64,000 bases of DNA from Dehalococcoidia bacterium (lineage in GTDB: Bacteria > Chloroflexota > Dehalococcoidia > Dehalococcoidales > UBA3254): NCBI GenBank assembly GCA_025361145.1, contig JANYAV010000004.1:62001-126000 (forward strand), in the 5' to 3' direction. The position numbers and the translations under genes were made by a program. The notes under the pieces are model-generated. The model made no database searches. It saw only the letters and a program-made list of their open reading frames with translations, and was not told the DNA's origin. Positions 17,854 through 27,067 of this stretch are shown in pieces (position 1 is the stretch's first letter; the number at the start of each line of letters is the position of its first letter).

Positions 17854-19026
17854 CTATTTTTTACTGGCCTTGATCATGGTCACAAATTGGTCGAAGAGAT
17901 AGCGGCTGTCCCAGGGGCCGGGCGAATCCTCAGAGTGATACTGGATTGAGAAAATGGGTAGAGACTTATGGCGCAAGCCCTCAACTGTATTATCGTTGAG
18001 GTTGATGTGCGTAATCTCAAGTTCAGCGGGTAGGCAGGAAGCATCCACAGCATAACCGTGATTTTGAGCGGTGATATAAGTACGGCCTGTTTTAAGGTCT
18101 TTCACCGGGTGGTTGCCGCCGCGGTGGCCGAATTTTAATTTGAAGGTGGTGCCGCCGAAGGCATGGGTGATCAACTGGTTGCCCAGGCAAATACCCATGA
18201 TTGGTTTCTGGCCGACCAACCCGCGTACAGTGTCAACTGCATAATTCAATAGCTTTGGATCGCCCGGGCCGGGAGAAAGCAGGATACCGTCCGGGTTCAT
18301 ATCCAGAATTTCCGGGGCGCTGGTGGTACAGGGCACCACAGTGATTGAGCAGCCACGCAGGCTTAGTTGTCGTAAAATATTGTATTTGAGACCGCAATCA
18401 AAGGCGGCGATTCTATATTTAGGGTTTTTGGTGCGCAGTGACTTGATGCCGCACAGGTAAGGCACGTTCTTGCCCCGTTTTAAACAAGGCTTTTGATTGA
18501 AACAGCTGTCACAGGGTAAGCCCCATTGATAGGTTTGAGTTGTGGAAATATCTTTCACGAAATCGGTAGATCCATAGTCCGGCAGTCTTCTTAATTCTGC
18601 CAGTGCCTCGGAGGGTGTGCGGGTGGTGGTCAGGTAACCCATCATCACCCCTGCGCTGCGCAGCTTGCGGGTGAGGGCGCGGGTATCGATGCCGCAAATA
18701 CCGGGGACATTGTTCTCCTGCAGAAACTGGTGAATAGTCTTACTGCTGAGGTAGTGGCTGGGTTCCAGGCATTCTTCCCGCACGATGAAACCCCTCACCT
18801 GGATTTTACGCGATTCGGTATCCAGTTCGTTGATGCCGTAGTTACCGATTAGGGGGTAGGTAGGCAGTACAATTTGACCGGCATAAGACGGGTCAGTCAA
18901 TATTTCCTGGTAACCGGTCATGCTGGTATTAAAAACCACTTCCCCATAGGTGTCAACGTCTGCCCCGAAGGAAAAACCCTCATAGACTGTACCGTCCTGC
19001 AGAGCTAGAATTGCCCGTTTAGTCAT
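17854..19026 (-). CDS. carA: Carbamoyl-phosphate synthase small subunit
   Basis: A 390-residue glutaminase subunit. The class I amidotransferase triad is present: Cys280 (GICLGNQ), His364 and Glu366 (FSIQYHSED). The N-terminal CPSase domain opens with AILALQDGTVYEG. Between the two domains there is an extra segment with cysteines at 172, 175, 181 and 192 (PCDSC, KPCLK, YLCG) that typical CarA proteins (about 355-380 residues) lack. It could bind a metal. The gene lies 39 bases after pyrC in the operon. Confidence 0.96.
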   Translation of the reverse strand: MTKRAILALQDGTVYEGFSFGADVDTYGEVVFNTSMTGYQEILTDPSYAGQIVLPTYPLIGNYGINELDTESRKIQVRGFIVREECLEPSHYLSSKTIHQFLQENNVPGICGIDTRALTRKLRSAGVMMGYLTTTRTPSEALAELRRLPDYGSTDFVKDISTTQTYQWGLPCDSCFNQKPCLKRGKNVPYLCGIKSLRTKNPKYRIAAFDCGLKYNILRQLSLRGCSITVVPCTTSAPEILDMNPDGILLSPGPGDPKLLNYAVDTVRGLVGQKPIMGICLGNQLITHAFGGTTFKLKFGHRGGNHPVKDLKTGRTYITAQNHGYAVDASCLPAELEITHINLNDNTVEGLRHKSLPIFSIQYHSEDSPGPWDSRYLFDQFVTMIKASKK

Positions 19027-19065
19027 TCTAATACCAACCTTGTCTTCAAAGTTTAAAAGAGTAAA

Positions 19066-20358
19066 TTATTCCCGGAATACTATCTTGCCCTGGTAAATAG
19101 TTGTTACCACTTTGCCTTTCAATTTGGCTCCGTTCAGCGGTGTGTTATGGCCCTTAGAAGCAAAGGTTGCAGCATCCACTGTCCATTCTTTATCAGGGTC
19201 AATTAACACGATATCGGCTGGGCTGTCCACTTCAAGTGTGCCCAGTTTCCCCCATCTTGCTCCCAGAATTGCTGCCGGCTCGCGGGTCATCTTGGAGATC
19301 AGTAATTCCAAATCGATCTTGCCGCTGTTGACCAGTCCCATCAACATGCCGAAGGCCGTCTCCAGGATGCTGATGCCGAAGGGGGCGAAGGCGAATTCAC
19401 AGCTCTTTGCGAGAGCAGTATGCGGCGCGTGGTCGGTAGCTATGGCGTCTATCGTCCCGTCCTTCAATCCTGCGATCAGGGCTTCGATGTCTTTTTGTGT
19501 GCGCAGAGGAGGATTGACCTTGGCGTTTGTGTCGTAACCCATCACCTTTTCTTCTGTCAAGGTGAGGTGGTGAGGTGTGACTTCGCAGGTCACCTGTACG
19601 CCTCTTTTCTTACCTGCTCGCACCAGCTCAACTGAGCCAGCGGTGCTGACATGAGCGATGTGTAAATGTGCTCCGGTCAATTCCGCTAGAGCGATGTCTC
19701 TTGCGACCATGCTCTCTTCAGCGGCGGCCGGAATGCCCTGTAGTCCCAATCGGGTGGAGATGATGCCTTCATTCATTTGGCCGTTTTCCGCCAGTACTTT
19801 ATCTTCACAATGTTCTATCACCGGCAGTCCGAAGGCCAGGCTGTAATCCAGTGCCTGGCGCATTAAGCGTGAATTCATCACTGGGTTGCCGTCATCACTG
19901 AAAGCCGCTGCACCGGCGGCCGCCATTTCCCCCATATCAGCCAGGGCTTCCCCTTTGCGGCCCCGGGTAATACAGCCGATTGGCAGCACCCGCACGGCCC
20001 CTTCACTGGCAGCCTTATTCTTTACATAATCTATAATAGCCCGGTTATCAATCGCTGGTTCGGTGTTAGGCATGCAGCAAATGGTGGTGAAACCGCCGTT
20101 GGCCGCCGCTTTAGTCCCGGTCGCAATCGTCTCTTTTCCTTCCTGGCCCGGGTCCCTGAGGTGGCAATGCAGGTCGATAAAGCCGGGAGCGGCGATTAAA
20201 TTCTTGCCGTCCAGCACCTCATAGCCGTCAGTCGGAGGCTTTTGGTTTCCTGTACCCAGCCAGGCAATTTTACCTTCTTCGATCAGGATGGAACCAACGG
20301 CATTTAATTTCTGAGACGGGTCGACGATATGGGCGCCTTTAATCAGGATCGGTTTCAT
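19066..20358 (-). CDS. pyrC: Dihydroorotase
   Basis: A 430-residue class I dihydroorotase of the amidohydrolase superfamily. The metal motif is [11 protein letters not shown] (His64, His66); later ligands lie in EHCED, HIAHVST and ATDHAPH. It cyclises carbamoyl aspartate to dihydroorotate. Its start overlaps the pyrB stop by four bases (ATGA type), so translation is coupled. Confidence 0.97.
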   Translation of the reverse strand: MKPILIKGAHIVDPSQKLNAVGSILIEEGKIAWLGTGNQKPPTDGYEVLDGKNLIAAPGFIDLHCHLRDPGQEGKETIATGTKAAANGGFTTICCMPNTEPAIDNRAIIDYVKNKAASEGAVRVLPIGCITRGRKGEALADMGEMAAAGAAAFSDDGNPVMNSRLMRQALDYSLAFGLPVIEHCEDKVLAENGQMNEGIISTRLGLQGIPAAAEESMVARDIALAELTGAHLHIAHVSTAGSVELVRAGKKRGVQVTCEVTPHHLTLTEEKVMGYDTNAKVNPPLRTQKDIEALIAGLKDGTIDAIATDHAPHTALAKSCEFAFAPFGISILETAFGMLMGLVNSGKIDLELLISKMTREPAAILGARWGKLGTLEVDSPADIVLIDPDKEWTVDAATFASKGHNTPLNGAKLKGKVVTTIYQGKIVFRE

Positions 20359-21359
20359 GCTTTTTTCCCTCCTGCCAGCAGATAGAGCAGGGCCATACGC
20401 ACGGCCACTCCGTTTGTTACCTGCTCGTTAACCACGGATTGCGATCCGTGCGCGACGCCGGAAGAGATTTCCAGCCCCTCGTTCATCGGCCCGGGGTGCA
20501 TCACCAGCGCATCCGGTTTGGCCAGTTTCAAACGTTCTTCGTTGACTTGATAGATTTGTATGTATTCCCGCATGCTGGGCAGCAATCCGGTTTGCATTCT
20601 TTCCAGTTGCAGCCGCAGTACCATTACCACATCAGCCCCTGCGATGGCTTTGTTGATATCCGGTTCAATTCTGACTCTCGGGAAGTTGTCACCGGGTTCT
20701 CTGAGTCCCACCGGTAACAGCGTCGGCGGGCTGCACACTGTGACTTCCGCCCCCATGATGGTCAGTCCCCAGATGTTGGAGCGAGAGACCCGTGAGTGCT
20801 TGGTGTCTCCGATAATGGTGACCTTGAGCCCTTTAACCGCGCCTTTATGGGCTTTCATAGTATACATATCCAGCAGCGCCTGGCTGGGATGAGCGTGCCA
20901 GCCGTCGCCGGCGTTAATTACACTGCCCTTGATGTGCTGGGCGGCCAGGTTAGGAGCGCCGGACTGGGGATGGCGCATGATCACTACATCCGCTCCCAGC
21001 GATTCCAGGGTTAAAAGGGTATCGATCAATGACTCGCCTTTGGTGATGCTGGAGGCTGAGGCCGTCAGATTAGAGACATCGGCGCTCAGGCTTTTAGCTG
21101 CCAGTTCAAATGACAGGCGGGTGCGCGTGCTATTTTCATAAAAGAGGGTCATCACTGTGCGGCCGCGCAAAGCGGGCACTTTTTTAACCGGGCGTGCCAG
21201 CACCTCTTTCATGGAGTCTGCGATATGCAGAACGAGTTCGATTTCATCCGCCGTAAAGTCATCCAGGTCGAGTATATGATGGTGCCGCCAGGCGGAAGCT
21301 GTTACAGCTGCTTTTGGGGGCAATACCAGGGTTGATCCGTCTTCATGCCATGTCGTCAT
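20355..21359 (-). CDS. pyrB: Aspartate carbamoyltransferase catalytic subunit
   Basis: A 334-residue PyrB. The carbamoyl-phosphate loop [15 protein letters not shown] (STRTR at 77-81) and [11 protein letters not shown] are diagnostic. About 20 N-terminal residues precede the usual family start. No regulatory pyrI gene is present. It begins two bases after pyrR and overlaps pyrC by four bases. It catalyses the first committed step of pyrimidine synthesis. Confidence 0.97.
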   Translation of the reverse strand: MTTWHEDGSTLVLPPKAAVTASAWRHHHILDLDDFTADEIELVLHIADSMKEVLARPVKKVPALRGRTVMTLFYENSTRTRLSFELAAKSLSADVSNLTASASSITKGESLIDTLLTLESLGADVVIMRHPQSGAPNLAAQHIKGSVINAGDGWHAHPSQALLDMYTMKAHKGAVKGLKVTIIGDTKHSRVSRSNIWGLTIMGAEVTVCSPPTLLPVGLREPGDNFPRVRIEPDINKAIAGADVVMVLRLQLERMQTGLLPSMREYIQIYQVNEERLKLAKPDALVMHPGPMNEGLEISSGVAHGSQSVVNEQVTNGVAVRMALLYLLAGGKKA

Positions 21360-21361
21360 GT

Positions 21362-21910
21362 TTATTGGCCCTCCTCTTGCGCCGGATAGATCGCCACTTG
21401 ATCGATAGTGTCCGTTTCTGTCAGTTCAACCTTGATTTCTTCAGAGTGGGCACTGGGAATGTTTTTACCTATATAGTCAGCCCGGATGGGCAGCTCGCGA
21501 TGTCCGCGGTCTACCAGCACCGCTAGTTGAATGGCATGCGGCCGTCCGAAATCTATTAGCGCGTCCAGCGCGGCGCGCGTGCTGCGTCCTGTGTAAAGGA
21601 CGTCATCTACCAGAATTATGGTCTTTTGGCTGATGTCTCCCGGGATTAAAGTGCTGTTAAGCAGGGGCTTAAATTCCCTTGAGTCCAGGTCATCCCTGTA
21701 AAGGCTGATATCCAGAATCCCCACGGGAATATCCGTACCTTCAAAGGTCTTGATGTTGGCCGCTAAGCGTTTGGCCAGAGGAACACCGCGGGTCAGCATG
21801 CCGACCAGAATAAGCCCGGAAAGAGACTTATTGTGTTCGATAATTTCGTGGGCAATACGGGCGAGGGTGCGGCGGATATCTTCCGCAGTCATGATTACTT
21901 TTACAGGCAT
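21362..21910 (-). CDS. pyrR: PyrR attenuator protein/uracil phosphoribosyltransferase
   Basis: A 182-residue PyrR, the usual length, starting at ATG 21910 ([16 protein letters not shown]). The PRPP loop is [21 protein letters not shown] further upstream is in frame but falls inside the terminator hairpin, so it is not the start. PyrR binds UMP/UTP and the leader RNA of its own operon to promote termination; it also has uracil phosphoribosyltransferase activity. It is the first gene of pyrRBC-carAB-pyrK, and the matching RNA site is present upstream. Confidence 0.96.
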   Translation of the reverse strand: MPVKVIMTAEDIRRTLARIAHEIIEHNKSLSGLILVGMLTRGVPLAKRLAANIKTFEGTDIPVGILDISLYRDDLDSREFKPLLNSTLIPGDISQKTIILVDDVLYTGRSTRAALDALIDFGRPHAIQLAVLVDRGHRELPIRADYIGKNIPSAHSEEIKVELTETDTIDQVAIYPAQEEGQ

Positions 21911-21941
21911 AAAAAACCCCTTGTCCAGTTTTGGCAAGGGG
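21911..21941 (-). terminator. pyr operon attenuator terminator
   Basis: On the minus strand CCCCTTG, an inner CC, a six-base loop, GG with one bulged A, and CAAGGGG are followed by TTTTTT and then directly by the pyrR ATG. The 5' arm can instead pair with GGTAAGGGG upstream (nine pairs, one G-U), which is the antiterminator. Confidence 0.92.
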
Positions 21942-21967
21942 TAGTCTTATTCTGTCTATTCATTTTT

Positions 21968-22005
21968 CCCCCCTTACCAGCCTCTCTGGACTGAGTTAAA
22001 GGTTT
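21968..22005 (-). promoter_or_regulatory. PyrR binding loop and antiterminator
   Basis: The minus strand reads AGTCCAGAGAGGCT at 21992-21979, the classical PyrR-recognised loop. It is enclosed by a stem CCTT..AC.CAG with CTG.GT.AAGG (anti-antiterminator). The 3' side of that stem, GGTAAGGGG, is the same segment that can pair with the terminator 5' arm. PyrR bound to UMP stabilises the loop, frees the terminator and shuts off the operon. All three alternative pairings can be read from the sequence. Confidence 0.92.
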
Positions 22006-22023
22006 ACTAGTTGACTAAAGGAG

Positions 22024-22052
22024 ATAATACACCCTCTGCCACTAAAAAGCAA
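22024..22052 (-). promoter_or_regulatory. Candidate promoter of the pyr operon
   Basis: On the minus strand TTGCTT (22052-22047), 17 bases, then TATTAT (22029-22024; 5 of 6 matches). Transcription would start near 22017, just before the PyrR loop. Confidence 0.55.
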
Positions 22053-22195
22053 ATGCTTTTAGCTCCTCGAACTTTCGCTCTATTGACATCTTATTCTAAA
22101 CTGGCTAGCATCAATATAGTTAATTTCTAATCGGTTGAAGATTACCGCTTTGTCGGCACCATTTTCCATTAACCTTTTAAGGATTGCATACGTCG

Positions 22196-22891
22196 ATGAA
22201 CAATATTATTAGCATTATTATCCCTACCCTGAATGAAGAAGCCTCCATTGGCCAGGTTATTGACGAGGTACCTGTCAGAGCCTTAGAAAAATCAGGTTAT
22301 CGCGTTGAAATTCTGGTTGTGGATGGGCTAAGCACCGATCATACCGTTAAAATTGCCCAGGAAAAAGGTGCCCGCGTCTTGGTAGAAACTCGCCGGGGCA
22401 AAGCCCGGGCCATTCGGACCGCTCTTGAAGGGGATGATTCTAAATTTGTTTTTATGCTGGATGGTGATTACACCTATTCAGCCACCTCTATCCCGGCCAT
22501 GCTGCAGGCTCTTCAAAAATATCCCGTGGTTATCGGCTCCAGGTTAAAAGGTAAACGGGAAAAAGGGGCGCTCAGAACGGTCAATTTTATTGGCAATCAT
22601 CTTTTAACTCTCATTGCCAATATTTTATATGGCACTCGCATCAGCGATTTATGCACCGGTTTCTGGGGCTTCCGCCGAGAAGTTATTCAGAACCTGAATC
22701 TGACTTCTGATGGCTTTCAGCTGGAAGCTGAGCTTTTAATTCAAGTCGCTAAAAAGGGTTATAAGATTGGAGAGGTTCCCATCCTTTACCGCTGCCGCGC
22801 CGGTAAAGCCAAACTCAGCGGTCTCAAAGACGGTTTCAAGATCGGTAAATTTCTTTTCGATAAAAAATTCCATAAAGGAACTCGCAGCTAA
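22196..22891 (+). CDS. GT2 glycosyltransferase, polyprenyl-phosphate sugar synthase-like
   Basis: A 231-residue GT-A enzyme like dolichol/undecaprenyl-phosphate mannosyltransferase (DPM1/ DPG synthases). IIIPTLNEEASIGQVI opens the domain, and MLDGDYTYSA contains the metal-binding DGD. LCTGFWGFRR is typical of the family. No membrane anchor is attached. It should charge a lipid carrier with a single sugar at the cytoplasmic face. Its position before the STT3 gene suggests that it supplies a lipid-linked donor to the glycan pathway. ATG 22196 is preferred over a TTG 12 bases upstream, which abuts the AAGGA site. Confidence 0.88.
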   Translation: MNNIISIIIPTLNEEASIGQVIDEVPVRALEKSGYRVEILVVDGLSTDHTVKIAQEKGARVLVETRRGKARAIRTALEGDDSKFVFMLDGDYTYSATSIPAMLQALQKYPVVIGSRLKGKREKGALRTVNFIGNHLLTLIANILYGTRISDLCTGFWGFRREVIQNLNLTSDGFQLEAELLIQVAKKGYKIGEVPILYRCRAGKAKLSGLKDGFKIGKFLFDKKFHKGTRS

Positions 22892-23439
22892 AAGTTTAAA
22901 GCTAGCAGCTCGAAGCTTGAAGCTCGAAGCTAGCACTGGCTTGTCATTCTGGAGCGCAGCGAAGAATCTCAGGGTTGGGTGGAGAAACTCGCAGCATCTT
23001 GGAGCATCACCTTAACTCGCAGCAGCGAATAGGATAGCGGGAGACCCTTTAGGGTGCATAGAATCTTGGGTGGGGATCGAGGTCGTCGCTTGTACTTATA
23101 ACTAGAAGCTAGAAGCTAGCAAGGGCTTGTCATCCTGAGGCCTGGATGGCTGGCCGAAGGATCTAGGGCGGGGACTCGTATCTCGCAAGCTCTTGTCGGT
23201 GTCATTCTGGAGCGCAGCGAAGAATCTCAGGGTTGGGTGGAGAAACTCGCAGCATCTTGGAGCATCACCTTAACTCGCCGCAGCGAATAGGATAGCGGGT
23301 ACCCTTTAGGGTGCATAGGATCTCAGGGCGGAGGGGAAACTTGAAACTCGCATCTCGCATCTCTATAATTCTCTTAAGTAACAATCATTTAAAATTTATT
23401 ATCGCGTCTTTAACCAGATCGCTGATAGGATAGAGCAGA
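22892..23439. repeat. Modular dispersed repeats, cluster 1
   Basis: No gene is seen. Short GAAGCTAG/AGCTCGAAGC motifs (22892-22935, 23100-23120) flank three repeat types. Type A (22941-22984, 23199-23242) reads TGTCATTCTGGAGCGCAGC then GAAGAATCTCAGGGTT. Type D (22999-23076, 23258-23327) has the block CAGCGAATAGGATAGCGGG, then CCCTTTAGGGTGCATAG. Type B (23127-23186) has a GGCC..GGCC core. The A+D pair occurs twice about 258 bases apart, so it was duplicated as a unit. Confidence 0.85.
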
Positions 23440-25872
23440 ATGGAGAATCCCTCAAAGCCTGAAAAATCCAGAAACCGTTTCTGGTATCTCTACGGGTTGA
23501 TTTTATTGGCTATCTTCGGCGCCTCCCTGGCTCTGCGGGTGTTCCCCATGCAGTCAGCGGTGTTCGGTGCGGGTTCTGTCAACTTACAGGGACCAGATGG
23601 CATCTATCACCTTCGCCTGGTTGAAAATCTGCTCCAGCATTTCCCTTTCCGCATCTCTTTTGACCCCTATACCTTTTTCCCTAGCGGCCAGGCGGTCGCT
23701 TTTGCTCCGCTTTATGATTATCTGGCCGGCTTTGTGGCCTGGGTCGTGGGACTCGGCTCACCCAGTCAGCATACCATTGAAGTGGTAGCCGCCTATTTCC
23801 CCGCTGTCCTGGGGTCGCTGGTGACTGTCCCGGTCTATTTTATTGGTAAGACGCTGTGGAACCGGACGGCTGGCTTAATTGCCGCTTCGATCGTTGGTAT
23901 TTTACCCGGGACTTTTCTTTTCCGTTCCAGGCTGGGCTATTTTGACCATCATGTCGCTGAAGTCTTTTTTAGTACCCTCTTTCTGCTCTGCCTCCTTTTA
24001 ACCCTCCGCTATCTCAATAAAAATCCATTCTCTTTTAACGCTATTCTAAATAAAAATTGGAAAACCTATACCAGGCCCTTATTATTTTCCGCTCTCACCG
24101 GTATAGTTCTCGGCTTATATCTGCTGGTCTGGATAGGCGGCCTGCTTTTCGTCTTTTTGTTTTTCTGCTGGCTGGTGGTTATGTTTATCCTTGAACATCT
24201 GAGAAAACGGTCCACCGATTATCTTTGCCTTATTAGTGTTCCGGTTTTTCTTTTAGGCTTATTGACGATTCTTCCCTTTTTAAATCAGATCCTTTATTCG
24301 GAGCTTGAGGTTTTCTCTCTGGCCTTCGGTTTGATCGCCTCGCTGGTGTTATTCGCCGTTTCCAAATTTATGCAAATTAAAAAGCTGGGAGGTTTTTTCT
24401 ATCCTTTGGCTCTTGTTGGCTTGGGGTTACTTGGCATCCTCTTGCTTTATCTGCTTTTTCCGGCCTTGTTCCACTCCCTTTTAAATAAGTTTTCCGTCTT
24501 TAAACCGGACACCAGTTTATTAACTGTGGCGGAGGCTAAGCCCTGGCTTACCGCCCAGGGAACTTTTACCCTGGCCCCTATCTGGAATGAATTTGCTTTG
24601 AACGGCATTGTAGCGCCCATCGCTTTTATAATTTTAGTCGTTGGTCTTTTTAAAAAAATCTCCGCTGAGAAAGTCCTGCTTCTCTTATGGTCTGTTTTAA
24701 TTCTCTGCGCCACTCTGGGGCAGATGCGCTTCGCCTATTACCTGGCTGTTATCGTGGCCCTTTTATCCGGCTATTTTTATAGCGAAATAATTAGCCTGAT
24801 CAAACGTTTATTTGATAGGCTTTATTCAAGGCCTTCTCAAGCCGCTGCCCTGGTCGAATCCCGTTCCAAACCTAAGCTCAAGGGCCAGGCTAAATTGGCT
24901 TATGAAAAACAAATGAGTGCCCGGCAGAACCAAACTCAGCCGTCTGGCGTGAAAACGCTCTGGCCCAAGCTCTGGGCCATCAGTATCTCTGCAATCCTGG
25001 TGTTTCTACTGGGCGTTTTTCCCGTAATTAAACCGGCAATAGCGATAGCCGGTTCTAACGCGGGCATCAATAGCGAATGGCGCGATTCTTTACTCTGGCT
25101 CAAAGATAATACTCCGGACCCTTTCCAGGATCCGGCTTACTACTACCAGCTTTATCAGAAACCCGTAAATGGTCCATACCTGTACCCCAAATCAGCTTAT
25201 GGAGTTATGGCCTGGTGGGACTATGGGCATCTGATTACTGAAATTGCCCATCGTATCCCTTATGCCAATCCCAACCAGTCCGGCGCGGTCACCGCAGCGC
25301 AATACTTTATTTCTCAGGATGAGGCGGCTGCTAATAAGATATTGGACCAATCTGCACCCCAATATGTAATTATCGACTATGATATCGCCATCCCCTTTAA
25401 CGTCGCCAATGGCTCTATCACCGGGCAGAAATTTTATGCTATGCCTACCTGGGCCGGCACGGCCATATCTCAATACTATGATATTTATTACCAGCAAAAA
25501 AGTGGCAAATTGTACCCCGTTCCAATGTATTATCCGGATTATTATTACTGTTTAAGTACCAGGCTCTATAATTTCCATGGCGCGGCTGTGGTGCCCAATA
25601 ATTCAACCACTGTCATCTCTTTCACTCAGGACTCTGGTGTAAACGTCATACAGACCAGCCAGACCTTTGCCACTTACGAGGAAGCCAGTCAGTTCCTCAA
25701 CAAACAGACTTCTGGCAATTATCGTCTCGTCGGTACTTCTCCTTTCAGCAGCCCTGTCCCCCTTGAAAAATTAACCCATTATCAAGAAGTTTATAAATCC
25801 CCTTCGGGGGTCAGCTATAATGATAAAATCACCAATTCGTCCTATATCGAAATTTTTAAATATAATCCATAG
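23440..25872 (+). CDS. STT3/AglB-type oligosaccharyltransferase
   Basis: An 810-residue GT-C membrane protein. The N-terminal half has about 12 hydrophobic segments. The first loop contains GPDGIYHLRL, the acidic metal-binding motif, and RLGYFDHHVAEV is the second acidic loop. The soluble C-terminal part carries the hallmark WWDYG at residues 592-596. STT3 proteins move a lipid-linked oligosaccharide to asparagine in N-x-S/T sequons on the outer face of the membrane. The gene follows a lipid-sugar synthase and precedes a Wzm/Wzt exporter, so protein N-glycosylation (perhaps an S-layer) is a reasonable inference. A short lysine-rich cytoplasmic insert lies near residue 475-500. Confidence 0.88.
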   Translation: MENPSKPEKSRNRFWYLYGLILLAIFGASLALRVFPMQSAVFGAGSVNLQGPDGIYHLRLVENLLQHFPFRISFDPYTFFPSGQAVAFAPLYDYLAGFVAWVVGLGSPSQHTIEVVAAYFPAVLGSLVTVPVYFIGKTLWNRTAGLIAASIVGILPGTFLFRSRLGYFDHHVAEVFFSTLFLLCLLLTLRYLNKNPFSFNAILNKNWKTYTRPLLFSALTGIVLGLYLLVWIGGLLFVFLFFCWLVVMFILEHLRKRSTDYLCLISVPVFLLGLLTILPFLNQILYSELEVFSLAFGLIASLVLFAVSKFMQIKKLGGFFYPLALVGLGLLGILLLYLLFPALFHSLLNKFSVFKPDTSLLTVAEAKPWLTAQGTFTLAPIWNEFALNGIVAPIAFIILVVGLFKKISAEKVLLLLWSVLILCATLGQMRFAYYLAVIVALLSGYFYSEIISLIKRLFDRLYSRPSQAAALVESRSKPKLKGQAKLAYEKQMSARQNQTQPSGVKTLWPKLWAISISAILVFLLGVFPVIKPAIAIAGSNAGINSEWRDSLLWLKDNTPDPFQDPAYYYQLYQKPVNGPYLYPKSAYGVMAWWDYGHLITEIAHRIPYANPNQSGAVTAAQYFISQDEAAANKILDQSAPQYVIIDYDIAIPFNVANGSITGQKFYAMPTWAGTAISQYYDIYYQQKSGKLYPVPMYYPDYYYCLSTRLYNFHGAAVVPNNSTTVISFTQDSGVNVIQTSQTFATYEEASQFLNKQTSGNYRLVGTSPFSSPVPLEKLTHYQEVYKSPSGVSYNDKITNSSYIEIFKYNP

Positions 25873-26314
25873 GTGTAATAGGTGTCATCCTGGAGTCCCG
25901 ATAAAATCGGGACGAAGGATCTCAGGGTTGCGTGGAGGAAACTCGAAGCTGACAACCAAGTTGTCATCCTGGAGTCCCGATAAAATCGGGACGAAGGATC
26001 TCAGGGTGGGGTTCATTAATCATAAATCAATCATTGGGTGCCGAAGCGCGTCGCTAGAAACTGACAACGAAGTTGTCATCCTGAGGCCTGGATGGCTGGC
26101 CGAAGGATCTAGGGCGGGGACTAGTATCTCGCCACTCTTGTCGGTGTCATTCTGGAACTTCGTCGCCTGTACTCATAAATTGAAGCTAGAAACTGACAAC
26201 GAAGTTGTCATCCTGAGGCCTGGATGGCTGGCCGAAGGATCTGGGGCGGGGGACTTGGAAATATTTAGAAATTCGTATTTAATATTTTATATTTAGGTAT
26301 TAGAATTTAATATT
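25873..26314. repeat. Modular dispersed repeats, cluster 2
   Basis: No credible gene; a frame that stays open here just reads through repeats. Two type C copies (25882-25930, 25962-26008) have the core GTCCCGATAAAATCGGGAC between TGTCATCCTGGA and GAAGGATCTCAGGGT. Two type B copies (26068-26130, 26204-26256) have GGCCTGGATGGCTGGCC in the same position. Spacers carry CTGACAACGAAGTTGTCA, which is itself palindromic. Confidence 0.85.
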
Positions 26315-27067
26315 ATGTTTGAATATCGTGAATTAATCCGTAATCTAACCATTGCAGAACTCAAGAATCGTTACCAGAATACCTCTTTGGGCTTCTTGTG
26401 GTCTTTGCTCAGTCCTTTTCTTATGGCTTTGGTATTATGGTTTGTCTTCAAGAATTTGTTTAAACAAGAACCGAATTTTGCCATCAACTTGATCGTTGGT
26501 ATCATGATGTGGCGTTTCTTCGCCACAGCAACCAGCGCCTGTCTTCAGGGCATTGTCTCCAAACCTAACCTGGTCACTAAGGTCTACCTCCCCCGGCAAA
26601 TTCTGGTGTTGAGCAGCGCTCTCTCTGCCCTGATCGGCTCATTGCTGGAATTTGTTGTCCTGATCCCCATTATCTATTTTTTACTGGGTTATCTGCCCTG
26701 GACCATTATTTTATACCCCTTTATTCATTTCATCTTTTTCTTGGCGATTTATGGCCTCGGTCTGTTATTGTCCTCTTTCTACGTTTATTTTCGGGATCTG
26801 AGTCAAATCTGGGAAGTCTTGATCAGCATTTTAATCTACTGCAGCCCCATTATTTATCCCATATCTGTAGTACCGGCCTATCTGGTGAAATATTACATGT
26901 TGAATCCCATCACCCATTTCGTCTTTATTTACCGTGATCTTATGATCAATGGGCAGCTTCCTTCTCTCACAAACCTGGTTGTTGTTGTGCTGTTTGCCCT
27001 GATCATGCTCTTGATAGGCAATCTGGTCTTTAGTAAATTGCAGCGCCGCTTCGCCGAGGAAATTTAA
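26315..27067 (+). CDS. wzm: ABC-2 polysaccharide export permease
   Basis: A 250-residue ABC2_membrane permease with six hydrophobic segments. YRELIRNLTIAELKNRYQNT is the conserved amphipathic start of Wzm/TagG proteins. It pairs with the ATPase gene that begins at its stop codon (TAATG overlap). Together they flip a completed lipid-linked glycan or teichoic-acid-like polymer across the membrane. The symbol is given by family, not by proven substrate. Confidence 0.88.
   Translation: MFEYRELIRNLTIAELKNRYQNTSLGFLWSLLSPFLMALVLWFVFKNLFKQEPNFAINLIVGIMMWRFFATATSACLQGIVSKPNLVTKVYLPRQILVLSSALSALIGSLLEFVVLIPIIYFLLGYLPWTIILYPFIHFIFFLAIYGLGLLLSSFYVYFRDLSQIWEVLISILIYCSPIIYPISVVPAYLVKYYMLNPITHFVFIYRDLMINGQLPSLTNLVVVVLFALIMLLIGNLVFSKLQRRFAEEI

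Noticed and set aside
21911-21937. TTG start for pyrR at 21937
   Set aside because: It lies in the terminator hairpin and adds nine codons not found in the family; ATG 21910 gives the usual length.
25820-26296. Open frame of 158 codons between STT3 and wzm
   Set aside because: It overlaps the end of the STT3 gene and reads through four dispersed repeats, giving the same short peptide twice.
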